Source: Hexactinellida sp. DTS-2022 (lineage: Eukaryota; Porifera; Hexactinellida). Taken from it: a stretch of 64,000 nucleotides of DNA. The notes beneath the pieces are model-generated. The model saw only the letters and a program-made list of their open reading frames with translations, did not search any database and was not told the DNA's origin. Of the stretch, positions 45,048 through 55,627 are shown piece by piece. The translations under genes and the position numbers were made by a program. Location: assembly GCA_028753945.1 (NCBI GenBank), contig JAPNXP010000007.1, positions 3,968,001 to 4,032,000 of the forward strand, written 5' to 3'. Within the stretch, counting starts at the first letter, position 1, and every line of letters starts with the position of its first letter.

Positions 45048-45808
45048 CATAGGCGTCGTTGCAGGGGGGTGGGGGGCCTGCCCCCCAAGGAAAAATGTCG
45101 GGGGGGCAGAATAGGTCTCGCCCCCCCCCCCCCAGATTTCGCATACCTGCCAACCTATTTGATTCATGTCCCTGTACAGGGCTCCAATTTTCCCCTGTAC
45201 ATTGGCCAAAATCCATGTACACACCCCCAAAAATCTCTCGCTCGCTGCGCTCGCTCGTCCAAAGAATTACTATTCACTTACATTGCAAAATTAGTACTTG
45301 GAATTGAGAAAGCATTGAATTATATATTGTACAGAGAATCCTTGTACGCTTGAATATATATATAAATAAACCAGTTGTGCCTTTATGTGGTCAATGCAGA
45401 ATGCATGGCAGAATATACTATCATCACTGTAGACATTTTTAGGCATTATTTGAAACATAATTAGTAAATTAAAAATCCCTGTACGCCTGTACTGAACCGC
45501 CAAAATGTTTAAATCCCTGTACTGTACAGGGAATCCCTGTAGGTTTGGCAAGTATGATTTCGTCCCCTCAGCTGGCGTTTCTTTTGAAAATTAGTCGAAA
45601 CAGTAGAGGATAACAGCATTTAATTTGCCAAAATTTCAAGTTTCATTAAGCTTTCTCAGTAAATTCGCATCTCACTTACGTTATTTATTTACTATTTATG
45701 CGTGATTTTTGCGTATTAATTACAAAATAAAATAAATGTCTTATAAATGTTCTCTGGCTGCCCCCCCCCCCCAGATTTTCAGAAAAATTGGAAAGTTCGA
45801 CGCCTATG
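45048..45808. mobile_element. hAT-type element, CATAGGCGTCG ends
   Basis: Inverted ends CATAGGCGTCG (11 bp perfect) with G/C runs inside each. The exact 8-bp duplication AATAGAGG lies at 45040-45047 and 45809-45816. It holds a further element at 45142-45556. Non-coding; frames rich in Pro/Gly derive from the homopolymers. Confidence 0.93.
45142..45556. mobile_element. Nested element with CATACCTGCCAACCT ends
   Basis: Left end CATACCTGCCAACCTATTTG; complement of the right end CATACTTGCCAAACCTACAG. ATTTCG is duplicated outside (6-7 bp depending on the end base). Interior CCCTGTACAGGG motifs recur. A related end lies at 52600-52685. Confidence 0.75.
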
Positions 45809-48019
45809 AATAGAGGGGTAGAAGACATAATAAAGAAATGGAAGTCAAAAGTTGATGCTAGCTTTAGGGAATCGAGAATGACCGGAGCGGTCTCAAACGC
45901 CTCTGGAATTGTCAAAGACAACGATGTGTTAATTTTAGCTGCAGATAGGAGTCTAAATAATTCTAATAGAATTAGAGAGATGTTTGAGACCACCCCAGCT
46001 TTGAGCGGAATCTCAGGGCTGTCGATAATTTCGTATCACCAGCAACAGCATCGAGCAGCGAACAAATTACTCAAATAGGTTCTATTGACGATACGTAAAT
46101 TTTGGATGCTCCCGAAGAACCCAACGTTAACGTTAATCGAAATGAGAAGTAAAGTAGGAAACGAAGACGTGATCCAGAGATAATCAACGTCCAACTGAGT
46201 CCCAGCAACAGCTGGAAATGAAGGTAGCTGACTTACTCCATTTACAGTAGGAAGTGCTGTTACATCAGATGGCTGTATTCGCAGTTCAACTTCAGCTAAT
46301 TGAAGAGCAGAGGGAGTACTACAGGATGAAACGTCAGAAGCTGTTGGAAAATCATAAATTCTGTTACTAGCATGACTAGATAGTGTGCAGAAATATATCA
46401 AAGTTTCTTGAATTATGCCTACCAAATAGAGAGTAACATAAAAGTATACTAATATTATTACAAATCCGAACAAATGTTAAATTTAGTCTAATACAAAATT
46501 ACTTAAGCAAAGCTTACTTAAAGATTGCTTAAAGACCTAGCTTGATTAAAGATCGTACTTAAGTTCGAACTTAACTACGAACTGAAATCTTAGTGAATAC
46601 GACTTAAGCGCGAACTTAGCACTTAAGTCTTAAGTTCGAACTTAACTTCTTAGTGAATACGGCCTGATACAACTAATGTGAAAGCTTATAATATACTCTT
46701 AACTAATTACAAATATCAAGACAAGAATTACAAAATTATCAACCCTTTCCTATCTCATCAGAATATTTATCTATTAATTGATACTTGTCACCACATCAAG
46801 ATCATCAGAAATAACATAGTGACAAAAATATTTTTTTGATATTCCAGCTTTTTAAATTATTTCTGTAAATTTCAACATTTCTTTTCCTCCGGGATTTGTC
46901 CGGTGGTCTCATCTACACACTATTCATGAAAGAAACATAATTTTATCTGCACACCTCCGTGTTGCAAATAAAATAAACTCTTAAGTACCACACCAGGAAA
47001 TGAGAAGAAATCTGTTGCTTTAGTTCATGCTCTATTCCACAAGACGATTATAGCAGATATTCGTTTACACCTTCCTAAAGAAGAGACTATTGCTGGGATT
47101 TTAACTAAATTCGGGTTTGGTGGCTTTGTGTCAATTCAAAAGTGAAGTGTCACCCTTTATGTCAAGGAAACGCATTAGTTTCAAAAGATTGCAAAACTGA
47201 ATTTCTCTGTTCTTTTAGTAATCGGCTGGATGAATGGCAAGACTCAAAAAAGTTGCGTTTATCACAACAATCATTCAAAGCAATAATACAGACGAATTAT
47301 GCCATATCTGAAAGGTCTCTTGAATTGCTCAATAAAAGATATGATTAAGTATGAACTGGTCGTTTTCAAGTGATCCATTGGAACGAAGGTTTTTACAGTA
47401 TCGGCAGCTAAGTTTGCAAGAAGTACTCAGGTCTGAGTCAATAATAAAGTTGAAATCTCTCCTAAAGAGAAACATCGACAACAGCTCATTATGTTCCACC
47501 AATGATTCCACTTCATCAATCAAGGAATATGCACATGAATTACTCATAAATGATTCAGATTACTTTCAATTGAATGGAGATTCCCAACAAGTATTTGTTT
47601 ACATTTCCGGATATATTTCCTTGTCGTTAGCTGAAAGATTGAAGTGTCCTTACTGTCCATGTTTCTTGCAGAATTACCAAGTTCATCTGACTACATCAAC
47701 AATGTGAATCAGGGAGGTTTAACTCTTCCGAATACAGATTTACATCAATATGTGTCGAGCGCATTCTGCATGTTAGAACTTACAGAAGGACAAATTCGAG
47801 GTTCTGACTTTCCTAAAGAATTACTCAATCAATAACAACTGAGTGGGATACTTCATTTGCTTCTCTAGAACACTAGATTAAATCAAGAGAAATCGTGAAC
47901 AATCTACTTTCCAATATTTATATTAACAACTTGAAAAAGCAGATTGTGAAACCTACCGTAGGGAACAAGTTTCCGCATTAAATCCAAGAAGCGGCAGAAA
48001 AGTTAATTGTGTAGCTTGA

Positions 48020-48583
48020 CCTATTGTACTGTAGTGGATCTACTGTTAGGGAATAGAGAGTAGAGAATAGAGAGAATAACTCTTAAATATTTAAACATGG
48101 CCTAAAGTCAAGTATAATAATTAGTATTAATAACTTGTAACTTATAACTGACATAGATGCCCTGGGGTCTAAGGTATAAATAGAAAAAACCCATTTAAAG
48201 TTTCACTTCCAATTGAAATTCAGTTAAATTTCACTTTCATTTTCAATTGGAAACTAAGAGATAACTTATTAATGAAATATAATTACCATATATGGGCATG
48301 TATATTTGATACGTCATTGTGGTCAAATCCAAAGAGAAATCATTCTCAAAAGTATTTAGATGTTTCTAGCTCATTTGAAAACCAAAGTTTTGTTTATTCC
48401 CTGACAATAGGTAATTAATTTTACGAGCAATTAGAAAGTAAACTGCCTGGAAATGTAATGAGCAAATAAATGATTTTTTCCAGCCGTATAATATTGTAGG
48501 TCATGCCTACTATATATACTTTTTGTTTTAATGGTAATATGCGAAGCTGTGGTAATTTGAGACTCTTATGTAATAGAGTAGGT
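48020..48583. other. Non-coding spacer with decayed piggyBac-type relative
   Basis: 48160-48260 shares AAGGTATAAATAGAAAAA and the CAATTGAAATTCA word with the 116-bp element at 15082, but without TTAA ends. TAATAGAGTAGGTCATAGC at 48571 may be a P-like end. Confidence 0.4.
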
Positions 48584-49650
48584 CATAGCATTCTATACAT
48601 AAGGCAATGATACACACTCAAATTTCTGGACCATGGATGAACTAGTATAGTCAACTAAATAGATGCAATTCAATTATTCTTCGAAATAACTATCCAGGGT
48701 GCTACTACTTATGTAATTGTTTTTTATATAGGTATTCATGTACAAGACGCATATTTTTGAGATACCACTTGGGCGAAATGACGTCACTGTATTATCTAAT
48801 AGTCCAAATATGCCAAAACTTTGAACGCATGTAAAATGTTCAATTTCGCTTTTTAAAACAAATCGCTGTGACTAACCCATCTAGGAGTCATTCTACATAA
48901 AATATCTCAGAATCAATTATGGAATGTTGACACATTCATCTGTTGCTATGGAAACGTGATTTCAATGCTTGAGGTCATATCTCGAGAAGAAATATAGTTG
49001 CAGCTTAGTCAATGGATCCAATTGATAGCTCGTCCTCAACTTCCTATTCAATGATAATACACTTCGATGCTCTATCTCCAACCAATTTTCTGAGAATTGT
49101 GATTATTGTAATATACATTCAAACGGTTATACACATTTTGCGCAAAATTGGTTGGAGATGGAGCATCGAAATGTATTATCTTTGAATAGGAAGTTGAGGA
49201 CGGGCTATCAATTGGATCCATTGACTAAGCTGTAACTATATTTCATCTCGAGATATGACCTCAAGCATTGAAATCACGTTTTCATAGCAACAGAGGAATG
49301 TGTCAACATTCTATAATTGATTCTGAGATATTTTATGTAAAATGACTCCTAGATGGGTTAGTCACAGCGATTTGTTTTAAAAAGCGAAATTGAACATTTT
49401 ACATGCGTTCAAAGTTTTGGCATATTTGGATTATTAGACAATACAGTGACGTCATTTCGCCCAAGTGGCATCTCAAAAATATGCGTCTTGTACATGACTA
49501 CCTATATAAAACACAATTACATAAGTAGAAGCACCCTGGATTAGTTATTTCGAAGAATAATTGAATTGACTCTATTTAGTTGACTGAACTAGTTAATCCC
49601 TGGTCCAGAAAATTGAGTGCGTACCATTGCCTTATGTATAGAATGCTATG
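48584..49650. mobile_element. Foldback element with P-like ends (copy 2)
   Basis: Two inverted arms of about 500 bp, beginning CATAGCATTCTATACATAAG on both sides, around a short centre near 49130. Close to the copy at 5492-6417 and with fuller arms. No target duplication is seen. Confidence 0.85.
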
Positions 49651-49659
49651 ACTGTGTAA

Positions 49660-50760
49660 ATGGTATTTAAGGCGCAAGTATATAAGGCAGTTGTTTACAT
49701 CAATCAAATCTAATTAAATAATATCGATCAAATCAAATATTCAATCATTTCTATCCCCAATTGAAAATGAATTCAGGAGAGTATAATAAAGTCTCAAAGA
49801 AAAATATCACGAAGTGAAAGCTTTACGGCACAGTTAATGGATTTACAAAAGAAAAACTGTCCTCCTATTTCATTGGAGAATTCAACACACTTTTTCAAGG
49901 TGAAATTGACTTTTAAAAGCCTGAAAATAACTCCTCTATACCAATATTTAGGGGCGATCTCAGGACGTCCGCAGAAATGAATGTCAAAAAGGAGACATTA
50001 CCAAAAGAGTTCACTTATACAGCGATCATTGGTGGAAGTGAATAATGTTGCCGATAATGGGTGGATTCCACCGATGATATTGTACTATAACTATTCGTGT
50101 TTGAATTATCACTAGTAATTGGAGTCAACGACTGACCATAATAATGTGTGTTGTTTATAAATATCTTTAGCGAGTATATTTAGGCATAAAAATGTTCGTA
50201 CTCCATGTTATAATAACAAGGCAGTTCATTTTCTCCATTTAAAATTTGATCAATTTCAAGAATTCACTAGGTTTGATTATGAAAATGATGATTAAAAGGA
50301 AGCTATCAATAACTGCAGTTATCATGTCTCCTCAGAATATCAACTCCTACCCGAACAACCAGGTTATTCGAAATTCCCTGATTTTGAAAATCAACACGTT
50401 TACCCACTGAAAGAACCTGACGTAAACTTGGATAACTTACATCAACAAATACTCAAGAGAATTCAAGTCAAAGTTTGTACCCAAATTCCCGTGAAACAAG
50501 AAATTTCTTCATGAGCTCACAAGTTATTTACAGGTGGTGGACGTTTAGTCTAAACTAGGGTAGTAATCTAGTCAGAACTTTATTAAGTAATAAAACCGAA
50601 TCATCGTTTGATTGGGTATATTGAGAGTTTGTAAAAGCTTTTTCAAAAGCCCTCGAGGTTTTGTTTACTGATGGAGATCCAGCAATGGCTGGTGGAATCC
50701 GCAGTGCGTTACCAAATACTTTTCATCCACCATGTACGTAGTACGTGACATCTCACTAAA
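49660..50760 (+). pseudogene. MULE-type transposase remnant
   Basis: The clearest piece, near 50664-50718, reads FTDGDPAMAGGIRSALPN followed by FHPPC, close to the second-Asp region and C..H region of MULE/FAR1-type transposases. Preceding short frames (EPDVNLDNLHQQILKRIQVK near 50420) are open but unassigned. Helitrons interrupt it just downstream. It may belong with the OTU remnant at 57.9 kb as a second, older MULE-OTU unit; that link is inference. Confidence 0.5.
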
Positions 50761-50814
50761 AATCTATATCTATACTATTAAAACGCAATTAAACTTTGTG
50801 TATATATACATATA

Positions 50815-51315
50815 CTAGCGCGCTTCGCATGCTAGGTCGCTTCGCAGCAGAACACAACCATACACACCAACCGCTTCGCGGTTGATGTGTGCTTAATATA
50901 CTTATAACGATTGATTATAGAGCGCAAATAGGCCTAAATAGTCAAATATAACAATGTGAAATTTTAGTGACTTCATCATGCGATAATGAGTAACCATATT
51001 GGAAATCTGGTGTGACCAACGTTCCCGCATCATTAATGTACATGTTCTATAAAATTTTCAGATTTCTATCTCTTAGAGGGCGCGAATTATGTGATATTAA
51101 GTGAATTTTCAGGGTACTCGAAATGTGATAATGATGTCATAACTTGTCGAGGTGTCAAATTTTTTAGAAAGTGGACGGTTTCCAAATGTGAATTTTGGCA
51201 TATAGAGTAACTTTTAGCAGCAGCCAGCAAGTTGAGGTTTCCAATCAAATTCAATCAACTCGGATCTTATAAACAAATATATACATACACCCAGCCTTGT
51301 GTTTAATAGTATAGA
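50815..51315 (-). mobile_element. Non-autonomous Helitron (tandem copy 1)
   Basis: Minus strand: 5' TCTATACTATTAAACACAAG at 51315, 3' end with GCGAAGCGCGCTAG at 50815. Interior as in the Helitron at 5029. A short plus-oriented 5' end (TCTATACTATTAAAACGCAA at 50769) lies just outside the 3' end. Confidence 0.8.
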
Positions 51316-51872
51316 CTAGCTTCGCGGCAGAACACAACCAACCACACACCAACCGCTTCGCGGTGGTGTGTGGTTTATATACTCCTAACATACATTATAA
51401 AACGTAAATAGGCCTAAAATAGTCAAACTTAACAATGTGAAATTAGTGATTACGTCATCATGCGATAGTGAGTAAACATGTTGGAAATCTGGTGCTACCA
51501 ACATGTCCGCATCATTAATGTACATGTTCTATTAAATTTTCAGGTTTTTATCTCTTAGAGGGCGCTAATTATGTGCGATTAAGTGAATTTTCAGGGTTCT
51601 CGAAATGTGACAATGACGTGATAACTTGGCGAGGTGTGAGAAATTTTGGGTGGAAACCTCAACTTGTTGTCAGGGGCCAAAAGTTACCCTATTAGCCAAA
51701 ATTTCTGATTTGGGAACCGTCCAGTTTCTTCAATCGACTCTGATCATACAAACAAATATATACACACATACACCCAACTTCGTGTATTAATACGTAGTAA
51801 AGATCAACTCTGAACATACAAACAAATATATAAACATACATACACCCCACCTTCGTGTTTTAATAGTATATA
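51316..51872 (-). mobile_element. Non-autonomous Helitron (tandem copy 2)
   Basis: Its 3' CTAG (51316-51319) directly touches the 5' TC of copy 1, so the two are head to tail. The 5' side is duplicated: one end near 51796 and a second, ACTATTAAAACACGAAGGTG, at 51866. Confidence 0.75.
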
Positions 51873-52494
51873 TTATATATTAAATAACAATGATTTGTTT
51901 AGATTTTTTTTGTTCGGAATTGATTGAGGAACTGGTAAGAGCTGCATACTTGAAATTTGGCAGAGGGGTGGGAAATAATATTTCTAGGGGCAAGTTCTAA
52001 TATCTAAGAAAAATATTCATGTCTTCCCTCTCAAAAGGTGTCAAAACTATCAGCTGTTAAGTATGCATTATAGAAAGCCTAACTGAGACTGCAATTTAAT
52101 TGGCTGAAAAAATAAATACAAATAATTCTGGGTCATTACATTTGACGAATAAATTTTACCCTATAAGTTAGTACTTCAATAGTCCCATTAATCGCATAAA
52201 TAGTCTATTTAGTAAAAGTTAACTCAAACCTTTCATTCCACCTTTTTATAAACTCTCCATTTCCAAACTTTTGATTAATTAATCAATTAAATTTCAGATT
52301 TGCTACTCATAAACCCGAAAAAAGATATATTTGTTAGTTAGGAATAATTTTCGTATCAATGACTTTATTAGCATGAATTAATGAATTAATTTACCGAGGC
52401 TCATGAGCATATATTATTATGATTTAGTCTAAAAGTCTTTCTTTCTGAAATAACAAATTTGGCTATTCTAATTAAGGAATCAAAATTGTTGTAA

Positions 52495-52685
52495 ATTCAC
52501 GCGAGGGCCGAAGGCTCGAGAATAAGTTGTGAGAACGCGCGTAGCGCGGTCGGTCAGCTTAAATAAACTGCTTAGGGGGCCACTACATACTGTAAAGTAG
52601 AATCTGCTAAAGGTTACTCTATACACGGTCATTTGGGCATTGGAGCCCTGCACAGGAATATGACTCAAGTAGGTTGGCAGGTATG
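52495..52685. mobile_element. Element fragments: GC-rich hairpin patch and CATACCTGCC end
   Basis: 52500-52560 holds GCGAGGGCCGAAGGCTCGAG and GCGCGTAGCGCGG, as at 31240. 52600-52685 is the complement of CATACCTGCCAACCTACTTG with the GTGCAGGGCTCCAATGCCC interior, an end of the family at 45142. Confidence 0.5.
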
Positions 52686-52689
52686 TAAG

Positions 52690-53339
52690 TTAGAGATGAG
52701 TGTGAAGTTAGCAGCGAGTTCCAGCAGTGAAATATGAGCACAACATAACACTTAATAAATTAGTTAATTGCTTTCAATTCACATGAAATTTATTGAGGAC
52801 CTTAATCTAGTGTAGAGCTTTTGCTAATACAAATAACTAACCCATTTCACACCTGAAATTACTACCATGACAAAGCAAATTTGTATTACAAAATCGCCAT
52901 AGAGGATATTGAGCAAACCATAACACTTAATTTATCAGCAACTAATAGATCAATCCACCCAAAATTTGTTGTACAACATAAACTAGTGGAGGGCTTTTCC
53001 TCATTTTAATATTTACAACATATCACAGCGCTCCAACCCACAATGAGACTGAAAATTTGTAACACAAAATTCCCATATACAGTGTTGAGCACCTCTTCTC
53101 ATTTAATATTTAATGATACTTTAAGATGATATTAATCATATTATCAACTTCTACCCCGATTACAAATATACATTGACGCTTTCGTATATTTTACTTAGGA
53201 ACAATTATGTGTCCCTGTTAACCATTCAAGTTTTCAGGAATCCATATTCATGCTGCATTTTATTGTTTTTGTTACTTTAATTGGCTTCATATGCTTAAAC
53301 ACTTGTTCTTTCCTCTTTTCTTTATGCTTCTCATTTCAT
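52690..53339. other. Non-coding AT-rich stretch
   Basis: No gene or repeat recognised. Confidence 0.4.
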
Positions 53340-53341
53340 TA

Positions 53342-53514
53342 TAGTGGATGCCGGTTATAAGCACATCGTCGGGAACTGCACTTAATGTGCTTATAACCGA
53401 CATGTTCTTATAACCGACATAAATAATACAGGGTATATGGCAACCGTTTTCCAACATAGTGTGCTTATATCCGATATGTTCTTATAACCGGTGTGCTATA
53501 TCCGACATCTACTG
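53342..53514. mobile_element. pogo/Tc1-type miniature element
   Basis: Ends TAGTGGATGCCGGTTATAAG and the complement of CAGTAGATGTCGGATATAGC, with TA outside. Interior repeats GTGCTTATAACCGACATG. Confidence 0.75.
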
Positions 53515-53663
53515 TATATTGAAAGACATGAGTTATGGTACTCATTATAAACTTATTTACTGTTCGCTTTGTTAAACGACATACATATTTTATTTTTATT
53601 AAGTTTTTCCAGTATTAAGTGCAATTGATTTTGACATCACTTTGAATTAAATATTATATCCAG

Positions 53664-53714
53664 TTACTAAGTTGTGGTGATATTGAAGCAAATCCTGGAA
53701 CTCAGTATTCAGGT
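53664..53714 (+). pseudogene. 2A-like peptide remnant
   Basis: The short frame reads LLSCGDIEANPGTQYSGK then stop. It matches the D-[VI]-E-X-N-P-G-P ribosome-skipping pattern except for Thr in place of the last Pro. 2A-like peptides are known at the starts of some invertebrate non-LTR retrotransposon and other proteins. No following coding region was recognised. Confidence 0.4.
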
Positions 53715-53719
53715 AAATA

Positions 53720-55500
53720 ATATCTTGTTTGAATACCTAGATATTAAAAACCAATTGTTCTGTATTGTGTGTATGTGTGTTTGTCCAGAATTTAGCTTTC
53801 AATACTTATTTATTATGAGGAATATTTATAAGGAGTGAAAAGCCGCGAAGCGGCCGCTAAATGTTTTTGCGTAATGTCAAACACGAACAAACAAAGGTCG
53901 CGAAGCGAACTTTGTGAGAGAATGATCCGTTGCGTAGCGACCGAGACCGAAGGGCTCCTATATAATATAGTGTGAGTTTTTGTTGCTGCTTATAGAATTT
54001 CAAACAATCGCCAATTGAATTTTCCTAATTAATGAATCAACGTGTCACTTATCAACTCGTATCATATCATGTACAATTCATTTATCGAATCCTACTAAGG
54101 AAATCCGCTTAGAAGACATTGTGAAAGAGGAGGTTGGTGGTTTGAAAAATAGTTACTCTGTCAGTAAACAAATACCTAATTTGTATTTTCCGCTGAAATG
54201 AATCTCTTTATGTAAATAGCAAAGTTGATTTCATTCTTTTTGACGAGTTGGTTGCTAATTAATAACTAGTGATTGGCCTCTTTTCAAATGTAAAAGACAG
54301 AGTCTATAGTAAACGGGCGCAGGTCCAAGCGGTTACAATCAAAACGGTTTATCCAGTGGCTATTATCAGTCATAAATACTTTTCACAAAAAGTAAGTCAT
54401 TTTGAGGGAAATTCAATAGCTTTTGAATTGGATTATATTAGAGAAGATTGAAAAATATAGAAGGTAAAAACTTTTATCTCTATATTCATATCGTTCATAC
54501 TAATACTTGAATGTGACCGTTGGGTTTGTAGACGTTTTGCTCGAAATATAGTAATCTTATGAAGATATCATTATTTTTTTAGAGATGAAGATTAATTATT
54601 ATCCTCACCTACATCGATTTCGAATAAAATAATTAAGAGAACTTGTCAAAATAAGAGACACCCACCTGAAATCGATACTAATTTAACTATTAGCAATTAT
54701 CGTGATCCAAAATCTGTTTTGGTAAAGTATCAAGTTTAGTGTTTCAGAGAAATATTGAAGGCAAAAGAGCAAAAATTTGGAAAATATGGGACAAGTATCG
54801 ATATAATATACAGCAGCAAATTGAAAGGATTTGTTTAGACACCGTTAAGCCAATTACACAGAATAATTGTTAAAATAGTCCTGCCATTTTTAATTAAAAG
54901 ATTGCAAAAAAAACCTCTTGGGAATGAGATTCTCACTCATCAGCATTCTCTCATGTTATCACTAATGTAAATCCACAATATAAGTGATAAACTGATAAGA
55001 ACAAAGTCATTATCATTATTGTCTTTGGAATCATGGAATGGTCATTTAAAAGAAAAGAAAAAGATTATAAATTTTGCCCAACATGTATCTACCCTTCCAA
55101 AATGTTAAAACTTTCGAAAATAAAAAATTCGTCGATGTCCTTTCGCTGACGGAAATTGTAAATTCAAGCACTGTATGTCATTTAGACTCTGGATTGACCT
55201 ATAACCAGAAGATGGAATGAATGTGACAGTGAACTACCAAGCCAAATGTTCAATTTCTAATCTACTTTATGAAAAAGAAACATCGTTTAGTCGACACCTA
55301 TCTGGAGAATTAAAAGAACAAGATAAGATAAGAATGTCAACTTCTTCTCAGGCTAATATAAACTAGGAACAATTCAGTAATTCACACAGTGTTTCTGTAG
55401 CAAATTGTGGAAATTCAACGATCTACATTCACAAGCCGTTCTTCGGAAGATAAAAGCTGAAAATTTATCGAAAGATCGATTAAGTTCTGATATGTGTTAG
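53720..55500 (+). other. Decayed, unassigned coding-like stretch
   Basis: Short open pieces occur on the plus strand (for example EDIVKEEVGGLKNSYSVSKQ near 54113 and RHPPEIDTNLTISNYRDPKS near 54658) with stops between. They could be parts of the MULE-type unit or of another retroelement. GC-rich short palindromes (CCGCGAAGCGG) lie at 53842. Confidence 0.3.
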
Positions 55501-55561
55501 ATCTTGTTAGTACAAAAAACTTACGATGTTTCGATTAATGCCATACTCTTGATGGCTATAT

Positions 55562-55627
55562 ATTTCGCAGATAGTCCATGCGTAAGGGCAGCATACGCTG
55601 CCCTTACGCATGGACTATCTGCGAAAT
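55562..55627. repeat. Perfect 31-bp inverted repeat at the LINE 5' truncation
   Basis: The left arm 55562-55592 begins ATTTCGCAGATAGTCCATGC. The right arm 55597-55627 is its exact complement, with loop ATAC. The right arm is LINE coding sequence (AALTHGLSAKW); the left arm is an inverted copy of it. Confidence 0.95.

Larger units (their letters stand above)
44861..46080 (+). pseudogene. Myb/SANT-like second gene of the Harbinger, interrupted
   Basis: ATG 44863 opens RKINWNKEEDCTLNVAHW, which resembles the start of the SANT/Myb DNA-binding partner of Harbinger transposases, then stops. After the hAT insert, a frame from 45788 reads IIKKWKSKVDASFRESRMTG and DNDVLILAADRSL, like the later part of the same protein type. 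The 8-bp duplication of the insert interrupts this frame. Identification is moderate and rests on context and the NW-KEED pattern. Confidence 0.5.
43181..46668 (+). mobile_element. PIF/Harbinger transposon, 3.5 kb
   Basis: Both ends carry CATTCACTAAGAA / TTCTTAGTGAATACGGCC followed inward by ACTTAAG/GTTCGAACTTAA units, inverted. Flanking ACAA (43177-43180, 46669-46672) contains the duplicated target; Harbingers normally duplicate 3 bp. It encodes a DDE transposase and a Myb/SANT-like second gene. It is inserted in P-like copy E and itself carries a hAT-type element at 45048-45808. Confidence 0.85.
42290..48016 (+). pseudogene. P-like transposase split by a Harbinger element (copy E)
   Basis: The 5' part (42440-43180) reads VASEKECITIYIDFHLKLRS, then the LPNYSRNFHSDFDVDVIKEL block, and ends in ISDNQ (second catalytic Asp). 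After the inserted Harbinger (43181-46668) it resumes at 46673: NVKAYNILLTNYKYQDKNY, LLIDTCHHIKIIRNN, VRWSHLHTIHERN, SDPLERRFLQYRQLSLQEVL (47371) and NQGGLTLPNTDLHQYV (47709). Removing the insert with one ACAA restores DNQTTNV in frame. It is of the same subfamily as the minus-strand copy at 60.9-63.5 kb rather than copies C and D. No THAP domain was found upstream. Multiple frameshifts. Confidence 0.85.

Noticed and set aside
55100..55175. Possible CCCH zinc finger RRCPFADGNCKFKHC
   Set aside because: The spacing does not fit the C-X8-C-X5-C-X3-H rule without frameshifts, and a longer competing frame covers the site.
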